Below, in pieces: positions 1-9,162 of a DNA stretch of 39,452 nucleotides. Made by a program: the position numbers and the translations under genes. The notes beneath the pieces were generated by a model. The model saw only the letters and a program-made list of their open reading frames with translations, made no database searches and had not been told where the DNA came from. The DNA comes from Frankiales bacterium (GTDB taxonomy: Bacteria; Actinomycetota; Actinomycetes; Mycobacteriales; SCTD01): contig JAOPVV010000331.1 of assembly GCA_025966005.1 (NCBI GenBank), forward strand, positions 1 to 39,452. The letters run 5' to 3'. Numbering within the stretch: position 1 is the first letter of the stretch; each line of letters starts with the position of its first letter.

Positions 1-2
1 CC

Positions 3-1817
3 CCGCAGGTCGCGCCCGAGCTGCCGGTGGCCGCGCCGGCCGTCGTGGTCCGACCCACCGTCGTCCCGGCCACGCCCGCCGAGGTCGTCCGGCCCGGCAG
101 CGACTCGGTGCGCGTCGCGGCCAGCAAGGTCTACGAGCTGCTCGACGTCGTCGGCGAGGCCGACCTCGGCGCCCGTCGCATCGAGCAGACCACCGGCTCC
201 CTGCTGTCGCTGGCCGCCGAGCAGGCCCGCTGGACCGCCACGCTGCGCCAGGCCACCCTGCGCAGCTCGAGCACGCTGCCCCCGGACGTCGCCCTCGCGC
301 TGCACCGCCTGGTCGGCGTCGGCGACGAGCTGTCGGGCGCCGTCCGCGGCCTGCGCGAGCTGGTCGAGGGCCACCGTGGCGGCATGGCGCTGGTGCGTGA
401 CGGCGCGATGGGCCTGGCGATGGTCCCGGTCCGGCGGGTCTTCGCCGCGCTGCCGCGCATCGTCCGCGACGTCGCCCAGGCGAGCGGCAAGCTCGTCCGG
501 CTCGAGACCGCCGGCGAGGACGTCGAGATCGACAAGCAGGTTCTGGACGGCGTCGCCGACGCGCTCAAGCACCTGGTGGTCAACGCCGTCGACCACGGCT
601 GCGAGGACCCGGTCGCGCGGGCCCGGGTCGGCAAGCTCGACGAGGCGGTCGTGCGGGTCACCGCCCGCGGCGTCGCCGGCACGGTCGTGCTCGAGGTCTC
701 CGACGACGGCGCTGGCGTCGACGAGGCGCGGGTGCGTGCCAAGGCGGTCGAGCTCGGGCTGCTGGCCGCCGACTCGGTGCTGTCCGGCCCGCCGCTGCTC
801 GACCTGCTGTTCACCCCGGCCTTCTCGACCGCCGCCACCGTCACCGAGACCTCCGGTCGCGGGGTCGGGCTCGACGTCGTCCGCGACGCCGTCGAGGAGC
901 TCGGCGGCTCGGTCGAGGTGCGCAGCGAGGCGGGGCAGGGGACGTCGTTCGTCCTCACCCTCCCGGTCACCCTCGGTGTGCTGCGGTGCCTGCTGGCCCG
1001 GGTCGGCGACGAGCGGTACGCGGTGCCCGTCCCTGGCGTCGTCGAGTCGCTGTCGCTGCGCGACGCCGAGGTCCACACCATGGCCGGCGCGACCGTCGTC
1101 GTCCGGCACGGCGTCTCGCTCCCGCTGCTCGACCTCGGTGCCGCCCTGGGGCTGTCCCGCGCGCCCGGCGAGACGGCGAAGGCCGCGCTGGTCGTGCGGC
1201 ACGGCACCGGCAGCCAGGTCGCCTGGGCCGTCGACCGGCTCGAGGGCGAGAGCGAGCTGGTCGTCAAGGACCTCGACTCCTTCCTCGGTCGGGTGCCGGC
1301 GATCGCCGGCGCCACCATCGACGGCGACGGCAGCGTCGTCTGCCTGCTCGACCTGCGCGAGCTGGCCGAGCGGGTCATCGGCTCGAACCCCGGCGTCGCC
1401 GCCAGCGTCCGGCCGCGCACCGCCCGGGCCGCCGCCCCGGTCGCCCGCCGTCCGCGGGTGCTCGTCGTCGAGGACTCGGTCGGCGTGCGCGAGCTCGAGC
1501 GGGTCATTCTCGAGGGCGCCGGCTACCAGGTCGAGACCGCCGTCGACGGCCTGGACGGCGTGGCCCGGCTGCGCGACGACCCGGCCGACCTGGTGCTCTC
1601 CGACGTCGAGATGCCCGGCATGGACGGCTTCGACCTCACCCGCACGATCCGCCGGACCAAGGGCTGGGAGAACGTCCCGGTGATCATCATGACCTCGCGC
1701 GGAGAGGACCACGCGCGACAGCAGGGCCTGGACGCCGGCTGCTCGGCGTACCTGCTCAAGAACGAGTTCGACCAGGAAGAGCTCGTCCGCACCGTCCGTC
1801 GACTAGTGGGTAGATGA
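3..1817 (+). CDS. cheA: Hybrid chemotaxis histidine kinase CheA (C-terminal part, 5' end outside window)
   Basis: The reading frame is open to the left edge, so the N-terminus, including any Hpt domain with the phosphorylated histidine, is missing. Visible domains, numbered from the first in-frame GTG of the ORF track: helical dimerisation region (about 28-125), the CheA-typical stretch MVPVRRVFAALPRIVRD, an HATPase domain with N-box (LVVNAVDHG), G1 box (VSDDGAGVD) and G2 box (GRGVGLDVV), a CheW-like domain after LPVTLGVLRCLLA, and a C-terminal receiver domain (about 478-596). The receiver keeps its acidic pocket (VVED), phosphoacceptor Asp (LSDVEMPGMDG) and conserved Lys (YLLKNEF). CheA-REC hybrids pass phosphate to CheY-like partners and may use their own receiver as a sink. 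The next gene, one base downstream, is such a receiver protein. The kinase call is firm. Whether it drives flagella, pili or another output cannot be told here. Confidence 0.93.
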   Translation, partial: PQVAPELPVAAPAVVVRPTVVPATPAEVVRPGSDSVRVAASKVYELLDVVGEADLGARRIEQTTGSLLSLAAEQARWTATLRQATLRSSSTLPPDVALALHRLVGVGDELSGAVRGLRELVEGHRGGMALVRDGAMGLAMVPVRRVFAALPRIVRDVAQASGKLVRLETAGEDVEIDKQVLDGVADALKHLVVNAVDHGCEDPVARARVGKLDEAVVRVTARGVAGTVVLEVSDDGAGVDEARVRAKAVELGLLAADSVLSGPPLLDLLFTPAFSTAATVTETSGRGVGLDVVRDAVEELGGSVEVRSEAGQGTSFVLTLPVTLGVLRCLLARVGDERYAVPVPGVVESLSLRDAEVHTMAGATVVVRHGVSLPLLDLGAALGLSRAPGETAKAALVVRHGTGSQVAWAVDRLEGESELVVKDLDSFLGRVPAIAGATIDGDGSVVCLLDLRELAERVIGSNPGVAASVRPRTARAAAPVARRPRVLVVEDSVGVRELERVILEGAGYQVETAVDGLDGVARLRDDPADLVLSDVEMPGMDGFDLTRTIRRTKGWENVPVIIMTSRGEDHARQQGLDAGCSAYLLKNEFDQEELVRTVRRLVGR

Positions 1818-1818
1818 C

Positions 1819-2799
1819 ATGGCCAAGATCGTGATCGCTGACGACAGCCCGACGCTGCGCAGGATCGTCACCAGCGTGCTCACCAGAGAGGGCCACGAGG
1901 TCCTCGCCGCCGAGGACGGGATCGGCGCCGTCCAGCTCGTCTTCCAGCACCAGCCGGACGCGGTGGTGCTCGACGTCCAGATGCCGCGGGTGTCCGGCTT
2001 CATCGCCGCCCGCGTGCTCAAGGACGACTGGCAGACCGCGGACGTCCCCGTCGTCATGCTCACCTCGCTCGACGCGGCCAGCGACCGCTACTGGGCCGGC
2101 CAGGCCGGCGTCGACCGCTACCTGACCAAGGACTTCGAGGCCGGTGAGCTCGCCGCCACGATCGACGAGGTGCTGCTCAGCGCCACCGCCGCCCGGGGCG
2201 GACGGCCGGCGCTCAAGGCCGACCCGCTCGAGCTGTCCGAGGAGGACGTCCTGTCGCGGGTCTGCGACCTGCTCGACCGCAAGCTGTTCGAGAGCTCGGT
2301 CGCGCAGGCCGTCACCGCCATCGCCGCGACCGCCAACGGGCTGGAGGCCTCCGTGGCAGCCCTGCTCGGCGTGCTGCAGCGCTTCGTCGGCTACGACCTG
2401 GCCGCCGTGCTGCTGGCCGAGGAGCGCCAGGCCTACGTCGCCGTCGGCCGGCCCACCGCGCAGGAGCACTACGAGGCGTTCCTCGGTGCCGCGGCCGACG
2501 CGGTGTCGTCGTACGGCGGGCAGCCGGTCGGCGCCGCCGAGCTGTCGACGCTCGTCGCGCACGCCGGCGGCACCGTCGTCACCGACGTCGAGGAGCTCCC
2601 GAGCCCCGAGCAGGCCGCGATGGCGACCTACCTGTCGATGCCGCTGCGCGGCCAAGGAGGCGCGGTGGTCGGCGTCCTGGCGCTGTCGAGCGCGGTGAAG
2701 AACGCCTTCGGCGAGACGGCCCTGTCGACGCTGAAGCTGATCGAGGGACCGGCCGCGATCGTCATCGACAACGCGCGGCTGTCGGGCGCCCGGGTCTGA
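1819..2799 (+). CDS. Response regulator with REC and GAF domains
   Basis: This 326-residue protein starts with ATG one base after the cheA stop, so the two are surely co-transcribed. Residues 1-120 are a receiver domain: acidic pair IADDS, phosphoacceptor in VVLDVQMPRVSG, and a conserved Lys in YLTKDFEAGE. After a linker, residues from about 150 to the end (FVGYDLAAVLLAEE and onward) look like a GAF sensory domain. No DNA-binding helix-turn-helix, GGDEF, EAL or HD-GYP domain follows, so the output is probably by protein contact or ligand-gated signalling. As the neighbour of a CheA hybrid it is a likely phosphotransfer target. The REC call is secure. The GAF call rests on general pattern and length. 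Confidence 0.88.
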   Translation: MAKIVIADDSPTLRRIVTSVLTREGHEVLAAEDGIGAVQLVFQHQPDAVVLDVQMPRVSGFIAARVLKDDWQTADVPVVMLTSLDAASDRYWAGQAGVDRYLTKDFEAGELAATIDEVLLSATAARGGRPALKADPLELSEEDVLSRVCDLLDRKLFESSVAQAVTAIAATANGLEASVAALLGVLQRFVGYDLAAVLLAEERQAYVAVGRPTAQEHYEAFLGAAADAVSSYGGQPVGAAELSTLVAHAGGTVVTDVEELPSPEQAAMATYLSMPLRGQGGAVVGVLALSSAVKNAFGETALSTLKLIEGPAAIVIDNARLSGARV

Positions 2800-2926
2800 G
2801 ACCGGTCGCTCGCGGGGCCCGGCTCGGTAGGGTGGGGCCTCGACGCCGGCTCCCGCACCGTCGCGGCCGGCTGGACGCCGCGGGTCGCCGACCGGGCGCC
2901 CTCCGCCACGACCCAGGAGCTCATCC

Positions 2927-4654
2927 GTGCCTGCCCGTCGCACCCTCGCCCTCGCCGGAGGGGCGCTCGCCGCCGCCGTCGTCCTCGGCCTCGGAGCGAC
3001 CGCGGCCCTGGCCGGCGACGAGGTCCCCGACGGCACCCGCGTCGCCGGCGTCGACCTCGGCGGCCTCAGCCGCGCGCAGGCGGTCTGGAAGCTCGAGCAG
3101 GACCTCGACGTCTCCGCCCCCGTCCGGCTCGAGGCGGACGGCGAGCAGCTGGTCGTCGACCCGGACGACGCCGGGCTGTCGGTCGACGCCGCGGCCACCG
3201 TCGCCGATGCACTGTCGGTCGGTCCGATCGGTCGGCTGCGCTCACTGGTGGGGTCCGAGCGCGAGGTCGACGCCGTCACCGCGGTCGACGAGGCGGCCCT
3301 GTCGGTCTCGCTCACCGCGCTCAAGGAGGAGTTCGACCGGGAGGAGCGCGAGGGTGCGGTCCGCTTCACCGCCGAGCCCGTCCCCGTCCCGGCGCTGCCG
3401 GTCACCGGGCGCGAGCTCGAGGTCGAGGACGCCGTCGACGCGGTGCGCCAGGCCTGGCCGAGCACCTCGCCGATCGAGGTGCCGGTCGACGTCACCGAGG
3501 TCGAGACCACCGCCGAGGACGTCGAGCGGGCGCTGCGCGAGGTCGCCGTCCCCGCGCTGTCCGCGCCGGTCCTCGTCAGCGCTCCCGGCGGGACGGTCGA
3601 CGTCGAGCCGATCGACATCGCCAAGGCGCTGCGCATCGAGGCCGACGACGACGGCGAGCTCACGCCCCGCTTCGACGAGGCGGTGCTGCACGAGCGGCTG
3701 CGCGACCGGCTCGACGCCGTGGGGCAGCCGCCCGTCGACGCCACCTTCCGGATCGAGGACGGCAAGCCCGTGCTCGTCCCGTCGAAAGACGGCACGAGCA
3801 TCTCGCCGGCCGACCTCGCGTCCGCCGTCCTCGGAGCGATCACCGAGCCCGCACCACGCGCCGCCACCGCAGAGCTGTCACCCGCGACGGCCCGGATCAC
3901 CACCGCAAAGGCCAAGACCCTCGGCATCGTCGAGGAGATCGGCTCGTACACCAGCAACCACCCGTGCTGCCGGCCCCGGGTCGAGAACATCCACCGCATC
4001 GCCGACATCGTGAACGGCCAGATCGTCCTGCCCGGCGAGCAGTTCGACCTCAACGGCTTCGTCGGCCCGCGCGACAGGGCCCGGGGGTTCGTCGAGGCGC
4101 CGCAGATCCTCGAGGGCGAGTTCGTCGACCGGGTCGGCGGCGGTGTCTCGCAGTTCGCGACCGCGCTGTGGAACGCCGTGTTCTTCAGCGGTCTCAAGGA
4201 CATCACCCACTCGGCGCACAGCTACTACATCAGCCGCTACCCGCCCGGTCGCGAGGCGACGGTCAGCTTCCCCAAGCCCGACCTGATCTTCGAGAACGAC
4301 ACCCCGCACGGCGTCCTCATCACCACCGCCTACACCGGCACGTCGATCACGGTCACCTTCTGGGGCACCAAGCGGTACGACGAGGTGCGCGCGGAGACCG
4401 GCCCCCGGACGCGGCTGCGCGACTTCAGCACCCAGTACGTCCAGCGCGACGACTGCACGGCCACCCAGGGGGAGGAGGGCTTCGACATCGTCGTGACCCG
4501 CGTCTTCGTGGACGGCGGGCGCGTGGTGGAGCGCGAGCCGTTCCGGACCCGCTACAAGCCCGAGCCCCGCTTCATCTGCGGCCCGCCCCCGGCCAAGGCC
4601 CGCCCGGCCGCGCCGACCCCCGCTCCGGCCCCGTCGGCCCCACCCGCCGCCTGA
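2927..4654 (+). CDS. VanW family secreted or membrane-anchored cell-wall protein with putative peptidoglycan-binding repeats
   Basis: 575 residues, GTG start preceded by an AGGAG-type ribosome site (CAGGAGCTC). A short N-terminal hydrophobic segment (ALAGGALAAAVVLGLGATAAL) acts as signal or anchor. Residues 40-290 contain two acidic alpha/beta stretches resembling the putative peptidoglycan-binding domain usually found in VanW proteins (for example VPDGTRVAGVDLGGLSRAQA). The VanW domain follows from about residue 340, with SNHPCCRPRVENIHRIADIV, LPGEQFDLNGFVGPRD and GGGVSQFATALWNAVFFSG. The tail is Pro/Ala rich. VanW was named from vancomycin-resistance clusters, but its biochemical role is unknown and most members are housekeeping envelope proteins. 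A TAGGGT hexamer near 2828 could be its -10. It is followed by palindromic repeat copy A rather than a U-tract terminator. Confidence 0.9.
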   Translation: MPARRTLALAGGALAAAVVLGLGATAALAGDEVPDGTRVAGVDLGGLSRAQAVWKLEQDLDVSAPVRLEADGEQLVVDPDDAGLSVDAAATVADALSVGPIGRLRSLVGSEREVDAVTAVDEAALSVSLTALKEEFDREEREGAVRFTAEPVPVPALPVTGRELEVEDAVDAVRQAWPSTSPIEVPVDVTEVETTAEDVERALREVAVPALSAPVLVSAPGGTVDVEPIDIAKALRIEADDDGELTPRFDEAVLHERLRDRLDAVGQPPVDATFRIEDGKPVLVPSKDGTSISPADLASAVLGAITEPAPRAATAELSPATARITTAKAKTLGIVEEIGSYTSNHPCCRPRVENIHRIADIVNGQIVLPGEQFDLNGFVGPRDRARGFVEAPQILEGEFVDRVGGGVSQFATALWNAVFFSGLKDITHSAHSYYISRYPPGREATVSFPKPDLIFENDTPHGVLITTAYTGTSITVTFWGTKRYDEVRAETGPRTRLRDFSTQYVQRDDCTATQGEEGFDIVVTRVFVDGGRVVEREPFRTRYKPEPRFICGPPPAKARPAAPTPAPAPSAPPAA

Positions 4655-4655
4655 C

Positions 4656-4699
4656 CTTGGGAGCTTCTCCGCACCAGGGTGCCGAGGAACCTGCGAAGG
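4656..4699. repeat. Dispersed palindromic repeat, copy A
   Basis: Starts directly after the VanW stop. On the minus strand it carries the core GCACCCTGGTGC shared with copy C, flanked by imperfect inverted arms that end in CTT..G and CGAAGG. The arms can pair over about 20 bases with mismatches and one bulge. It may double as a transcription terminator for the VanW gene, but there is no T-tract. Confidence 0.7.
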
Positions 4700-4793
4700 G
4701 TCGGACCTGCCCGCACGGACGGACGCGACCGCGCCGTCCACAGGAGGGCTGGACCATCGTCGGCTGACCGCGGAGCGGGGCGACCCTAGCGCC

Positions 4794-5723
4794 ATGACCG
4801 TCGCCCGCTCGGCCTCGCCGCTGCCCTGGGCGAACGTGCTCCGTCAGCAGGAGGGCGTCCTGGAACGGAGGCAGGCGCTCGCGGGCGGGCTCAGCCCTGA
4901 CGCCTGGCAGTGGCGGGTGGCCAGCGGCCGGTGGCGGCCCGTCCTGCCGGGGTGGTCGTGGGGCAGGACGTCGACCCGACGCCGGTCCAGTGCCGCTGGG
5001 CGGCCGCTGTCCACGCCGGAGCGGGAGCGGCCCTGTCCGGTGATGCTGCGCTGCTCGTCCACGGGCTGTCGCTGCCCGAGCCGCAGGTCTGCACGTCGCC
5101 GTGCCCGAGCACCGCCGGGTCGCTGCGCAGGTGCTCCCCGGCGGCGTGCGGATCCGCGTCCGCCGGGTGCGCGGGCTCGACCGGCTCGTCCACCCCGTCC
5201 TCCAGCCACCGGTGCTCCGCGTCGCCCCCGCTGTCCTGCACGCCGTGGCGTGGGCAGCCCACGACCGCGCGGGGGAGTGGCGGCTGACCGCTGCGGTGCA
5301 GCAACGGGCGGTGCGACCGGCCGACCTGCGGCGCGCGCTCGACGAGTCGTGCAGCCTGCCGCCGTCGAGACCGGTCCGGACCGTCCGGGACGACGTCGAG
5401 CTGGGGCCCACGCGGCCAGCGAGCTCGCGTTCCTGCGCTTCGTCCGGCGCCACGGCCTGCCCGCCCCCGACCGCCTTCAGCGACCCGTCCGTGCCGGCTC
5501 GCTGCGCTACCTCGACGCCTGGTGGCAGCACCAGCGGGTCGCCGTGGAGGTCGACGCAGCGCACCACCGGTCGGTGAGCGCCTGGGAGGCCGACGTCCTG
5601 CGCGGGAACGAGGTGCAGCTCGCCGGCCGGCACGACCGGGTGCTGCTGCTCCGCTTCACCACGGGCAACCTCCGACACGAGCCGGCCAGGGTGGCCGCGC
5701 AGCTCGCCGCCGCCCTCCGATGA
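4794..5723 (+). pseudogene. Frameshifted AbiEi-like/DUF559 nuclease-fold protein
   Basis: The ORF track gives one uninterrupted 309-residue frame, but only its two ends look like protein. Residues 1-53 (GVLERRQALAGGLSP to RWRPVLPG) and the last 100 (HAASELAFLRFVRRHGLP to VAAQLAAALR) belong to an actinobacterial family with an AbiEi-like N-terminus and a DUF559-type nuclease-fold C-terminus (VAVEVDAAHH, VLLLRFTTGNL). The expected middle lies in the other two frames: VQCRWAAAVHAGAGAALSGD in frame 2 (about 4953-5088), and LHVAVPEHRRVAAQVLPGG to VQQRAVRPADLRRALD in frame 1 (about 5089-5402). Three single-base deletions (G-run at 4949-4952, C at 5089, G-run at 5403-5406) explain this and together restore the original frame. 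As written the protein would be scrambled in the middle. Either it is a decayed gene or the assembly under-called homopolymers. Confidence 0.75.
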
Positions 5724-5727
5724 ACGG

Positions 5728-5772
5728 CTTCGGCGGTTCGTCAGCACCCTGGCGCCGGAGATGTTCCGAAGG
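5728..5772. repeat. Dispersed palindromic repeat, copy B
   Basis: Lies in the 60-base gap between two convergent genes and shares TCAGCACCCTGG with copy C. The outer arms CTTCGG and CCGAAGG pair perfectly and the inner arms pair imperfectly. Its position between two converging stops would suit a bidirectional terminator. Confidence 0.7.
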
Positions 5773-5783
5773 TGCCGGCGGGC

Positions 5784-7190
5784 TCAGGCCAGGGACCACT
5801 CCTGGCCGGCCTTGGTGTCCTTGACCGAGACGCCGAGGGCGGCCAGCTCGTCGCGCAGCCGGTCGGAGGCGGCGAAGTCCTTGCCGGTCCGGGCGGCCGC
5901 CCGCTCGTCGAGCAGCGACTGCGCGCCCCCGGGCAGGGCGGCGGCGACCACCGGCTGCCCGACCGTCCGCGCCAGGTCGAGGCCGAGCAGCGTGTCGGCC
6001 CAGGCGAACGTCTCGAACTTGGCACCCGGAGCGACCTCGTCGTCCTTCTCGAGCCGGCGCAGCACCTGCAGCGCCTTCGGGGTGTCGAGGTCGTCCTCGA
6101 ACGCGGCCAGCACCTCGTCCCGGTACGCCGGGGCGATCGCCTCCGACGGCGACTCGGCCCACGCTGCGACGGCCGTCCGCCAGCGGGTGATCAGGGCGTC
6201 GGCGGCCGCGATCGACTCCCACGACAGGTTGGCCTGCTGGCGGTAGCGCGACGACAGGAAGGCCAGCCGCAGCGCGAGCGGGTCGTGCCCGCGGGCGGTG
6301 ACGTCCTCGACGAGTACGACGTTGCCCGTCGACTTGGCCATCTTGCGGCCCTCGAACAGCAGGTGCTCGCCGTGCACCCAGTGCCCGACCACCTCGTGCC
6401 CGACAGCGCAGTTCGACTGCGCCCGCTCGTCCTCGTGGTGTGGGAAGCGCAGGTCGATGCCGCCGGTGTGCAGGTCGATGGTGTCGCCCAGCAGGTCCAG
6501 CGACATCGCCGAGCACTCGACGTGCCAGCCGGGGAAGCCGGCGCCCCAGGGGGAGTCCCAGGTCATCTCGCGGTGCGCGCCGGCCAGCTTCCACAGCGCC
6601 CAGTCGGCGTGGAAGCGCTTGCCGGTCGCGGCCGACTCCCCGGTCGCGCCGTGCCCGGCGCGCAGGTCCTCGAGCCGGTTGCCGGACAGCTGGCCGTACG
6701 CGTCGTAGGACTGCGCGGCGAAGTAGACGGTGCCGTCGTCGCCGACGTAGGCGTTGCCGCTGGCGACCAGCCGCTCGATCAGCGTGATCATCGACGGGAT
6801 CCACTCCGAGGCCCGCGGGTAGGCGTCGGCCGGCCGGACGTTGAGCGCCGCGAGGTCGCGGTGGAAGGCGTCCTCGTAGAAGCGGGCGATCGCGAACGGG
6901 CTCTTGTCCTCGAGCCGGGCCTGCGCGAGGAGCTTGTCCTCGCCGGTCGAGTCGATGGCGGTGTCGTCCTGCAGGTGCCCGACGTCGGTGATGTTCTGCA
7001 CCAGCTTGACCCGCAGCCCGCGCCGCTCGGCCGTCCGCCGGATGAGGTCGGTGAGCAGGAAGGTCCGCAGGTTCCCGACGTGGGCGTACCGGTAGACGGT
7101 CGGCCCGCAGGCGTAGACGGTCAGCAGCCCGGGGGTGGAGGCGGTGACCTCGCGGACGGTCTTGGTCTGGGTGTCGGTCAGGCGCAGCAC
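5784..7190 (-). CDS. cysS: Cysteine--tRNA ligase (divergent CysS subtype)
   Basis: Charges tRNA-Cys with cysteine in the cytoplasm. Class I signatures are present: HIGH variant YACGPTVYRYAHVGN, KMSKS variant GRKMAKSTGN, and zinc ligands in ACGPT, HVECSAMS and PHHEDE. The C-terminus (LLDERAAARTGKDFAASDRL) is the usual CysRS anticodon-side tail, which separates it from the shorter mycothiol ligase MshC. The segment NITDVGHLQDD replaces the common NITDVDDKI, marking a divergent subgroup. I place the start at GTG 7190, giving 468 residues, normal for the family. TACCGT lies 8 bases upstream. The track's start at 7286 adds about 32 residues of low-complexity sequence rich in Pro, Asp and Glu that does not look like part of the enzyme. 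The gene stands alone, converging on the broken DUF559 gene. Confidence 0.9.
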   Translation of the reverse strand: MLRLTDTQTKTVREVTASTPGLLTVYACGPTVYRYAHVGNLRTFLLTDLIRRTAERRGLRVKLVQNITDVGHLQDDTAIDSTGEDKLLAQARLEDKSPFAIARFYEDAFHRDLAALNVRPADAYPRASEWIPSMITLIERLVASGNAYVGDDGTVYFAAQSYDAYGQLSGNRLEDLRAGHGATGESAATGKRFHADWALWKLAGAHREMTWDSPWGAGFPGWHVECSAMSLDLLGDTIDLHTGGIDLRFPHHEDERAQSNCAVGHEVVGHWVHGEHLLFEGRKMAKSTGNVVLVEDVTARGHDPLALRLAFLSSRYRQQANLSWESIAAADALITRWRTAVAAWAESPSEAIAPAYRDEVLAAFEDDLDTPKALQVLRRLEKDDEVAPGAKFETFAWADTLLGLDLARTVGQPVVAAALPGGAQSLLDERAAARTGKDFAASDRLRDELAALGVSVKDTKAGQEWSLA

Positions 7191-7390
7191 GGGACGAGAC
7201 GGTACGGCGACGACGGTCGGCGGGCTGGCCGGCCAGTCGGGACGGGGCTCGGAGTCCTGCGTGTCCGGTTCTGGACGAGCTGTCACGGGCCCGTCCCGCG
7301 GAGCGGGCGACCGCAGCCCGTGCCGGGCGTCAGGATGCGTGAGAGGTTCTCCCTGCGCTGCCCCTGCACCACGAACCCGAAGGAGTGCCG
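7191..7390. promoter_or_regulatory. Divergent intergenic region between cysS and the DUF4394 gene
   Basis: About 200 bases between the preferred cysS start and the downstream GTG at 7391. The minus strand carries TACCGT (complement of 7199-7204), a -10-like hexamer for cysS. The plus strand carries a strong Shine-Dalgarno GAAGGAG (7379-7385) just before GTG 7391. I see no clear -35 elements. Confidence 0.4.
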
Positions 7391-9142
7391 GTGTCGTCCG
7401 GTTCCCGTCTGAAGTCCCGTCCGCTGTCCGCCCTGCTCGCTGCAGCCGTCGTCGGGACGGGCGCCGTCGCGCTCGCCGCGCCGGCCGCCGCCGCGACGGG
7501 TGGCGTCCTCGTCTACGGCCTCACCGAGTCCGACCAGATCGTCCAGTTCCGCGCCGGCACGCCCGGCACGCTGATCTTCAACAGCCCCGTCGTGGGCATC
7601 GCCGCGAACGAGGAGCTCGTCGGCATCGACGTCCGCCCGGCGACCGGCGCCCTCTACGGCGTCGTCGACGGCCCGGTCTCCGACCGGGTCATCACCATCA
7701 ACCCGACGACCGGCGCGATCACCAGCACCGTCCAGCTCGCCACCGCCCTCACGGGCAAGACCTTCGGCGTGGACTTCAACCCGATGGCCGACCGGCTGCG
7801 CATCGTCGGCGACGACGACAGCAGCTACAACGTGACCGTCGACGGGGCCAACGGCGGCGCCGTGCTCGTCCAGGGCGCGATCAACCCGGCCGACGCCCAG
7901 GTCCGCGGCGTCGCGTACCTCAACAACGTCGCCGGCGCTGCGTCCACTCAGCTGCTGGACCTCGACACGACCGGCGCTGACCGGCTCGCGCAGCAGAACG
8001 TCGCCACCGGCGCCCTGACCTACCGCGGTCTCACCGGCACCGACGTCTCCGAGTCCGCTACGAGCACCGCGTCGGTCGGCTTCGACATCGAGGCCGTCAC
8101 CGGCACGGCGTACGCGCTGCTCGAGGGCGCGACCGGCCGCGAGGCGCTGTACACGGTCGACCTGACCACCGGTGCCGCCAGGCTGGTCGGCGCGTTCGAC
8201 GACAGCGCCGTGATCGAGGACATCGCCGTCGCGAGCCCCCGCTTCTCGGTCGCGGACGCCTCCGCCAACGAGGGCTCGAGCGCCAGCGTCGTCGTCACCC
8301 GCTCCGGTGACACCGCGGACACCGCCACGGTCCAGCTCGCGCTGACCACCGGCGGAGCCGCCGGGAGCGCCGCGCCGTCCGACTTCACCAGCGCCACCCC
8401 GACGGTGACCTTCGCTGCCGGCGCGACGACGGCCGCGGCCACCATCGCCCTCACGGCCGACACCGAGGTGGAGCCGAGCGAGACCTTCACGGTCACGATC
8501 TCCACGCCGGCCGGCCCCGGCGGGAACGCCGCCGTCGCTGACGCCACCGGCATCGTGACGATCCTCGACGGTCCGGGCACCGCGCCGGGCTGCTCGGTCG
8601 CCGCGTCCGTCGTCCTGCAGTCCGCCACGATCATCGCGACCGGCTCCGCCGGCGTGAGCGTCAAGGCCACCCCCGGCAAGGTCGTCGACCTGTTCGCCTA
8701 CACCCGTCCGTCCATCGCGTACCGCCTGGTCCGCAGCGGCACGACCGGTGCGGACGGCACGCTGGCCTTCGCGGCCCTCAAGCCGCCGGCCAACACCCGG
8801 CTGTACGCGCAGGAGCGCGGCTGCGCCATCGGCCAGTCCGTCGTCCTGAACGTCCGCACGGCGATCAGCCTGTTCGCCAAGCGCAACGCCACGCGCGACT
8901 ACACCTTCAGCGGTGACAGCCTCCCGGCCCGTCCGGGTGGCCTCATCGTCAGCCTGTACCGCGTCAACCCGAACGGCTCGCAGGTCCTGACCTCCCAGGT
9001 CCGCGCGTCCGCCACCACGGGTGACTGGGTCATCAACCGCAGGTTCACCGGCTCGGGCCGCTTCGGCTTCGTCGTCCGCACCGGCCAGGACCTGCAGAAC
9101 GCCCCGGGCGCCAGCAACGTGCGCCCGACGCTGATCTACTAG
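7391..9142 (+). CDS. Secreted DUF4394 / Calx-beta domain protein
   Basis: An exported protein of 583 residues. I choose GTG 7391 because GAAGGAG ends at 7385, which overlaps the track's earlier GTG and leaves normal spacing only for 7391. The N-terminus is a signal peptide (LLAAAVVGTGAVALAAPAAAA). Residues 40-280 match DUF4394, a repetitive beta-propeller-like domain (VYGLTESDQIVQF, LVGIDVRPATGALYGV, FGVDFNPMADRLRIVGDD, VGFDIEAVTGTAYALLE). A Calx-beta domain follows (FSVADASANEGSSASVVVTR to EPSETFTVTIS). The C-terminal 180 residues are beta-rich with two Cys and are not recognised. Function is unknown. Calx-beta domains commonly bind calcium or mediate extracellular adhesion. A strong hairpin follows the stop. 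Confidence 0.85.
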   Translation: MSSGSRLKSRPLSALLAAAVVGTGAVALAAPAAAATGGVLVYGLTESDQIVQFRAGTPGTLIFNSPVVGIAANEELVGIDVRPATGALYGVVDGPVSDRVITINPTTGAITSTVQLATALTGKTFGVDFNPMADRLRIVGDDDSSYNVTVDGANGGAVLVQGAINPADAQVRGVAYLNNVAGAASTQLLDLDTTGADRLAQQNVATGALTYRGLTGTDVSESATSTASVGFDIEAVTGTAYALLEGATGREALYTVDLTTGAARLVGAFDDSAVIEDIAVASPRFSVADASANEGSSASVVVTRSGDTADTATVQLALTTGGAAGSAAPSDFTSATPTVTFAAGATTAAATIALTADTEVEPSETFTVTISTPAGPGGNAAVADATGIVTILDGPGTAPGCSVAASVVLQSATIIATGSAGVSVKATPGKVVDLFAYTRPSIAYRLVRSGTTGADGTLAFAALKPPANTRLYAQERGCAIGQSVVLNVRTAISLFAKRNATRDYTFSGDSLPARPGGLIVSLYRVNPNGSQVLTSQVRASATTGDWVINRRFTGSGRFGFVVRTGQDLQNAPGASNVRPTLIY

Positions 9143-9162
9143 CAGCACCGCACGTCCGCCAG

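Noticed and set aside
131-1507. 458-residue ORF opposite cheA
   Set aside because: Ser/Thr/Arg-rich shadow of a confidently identified gene.
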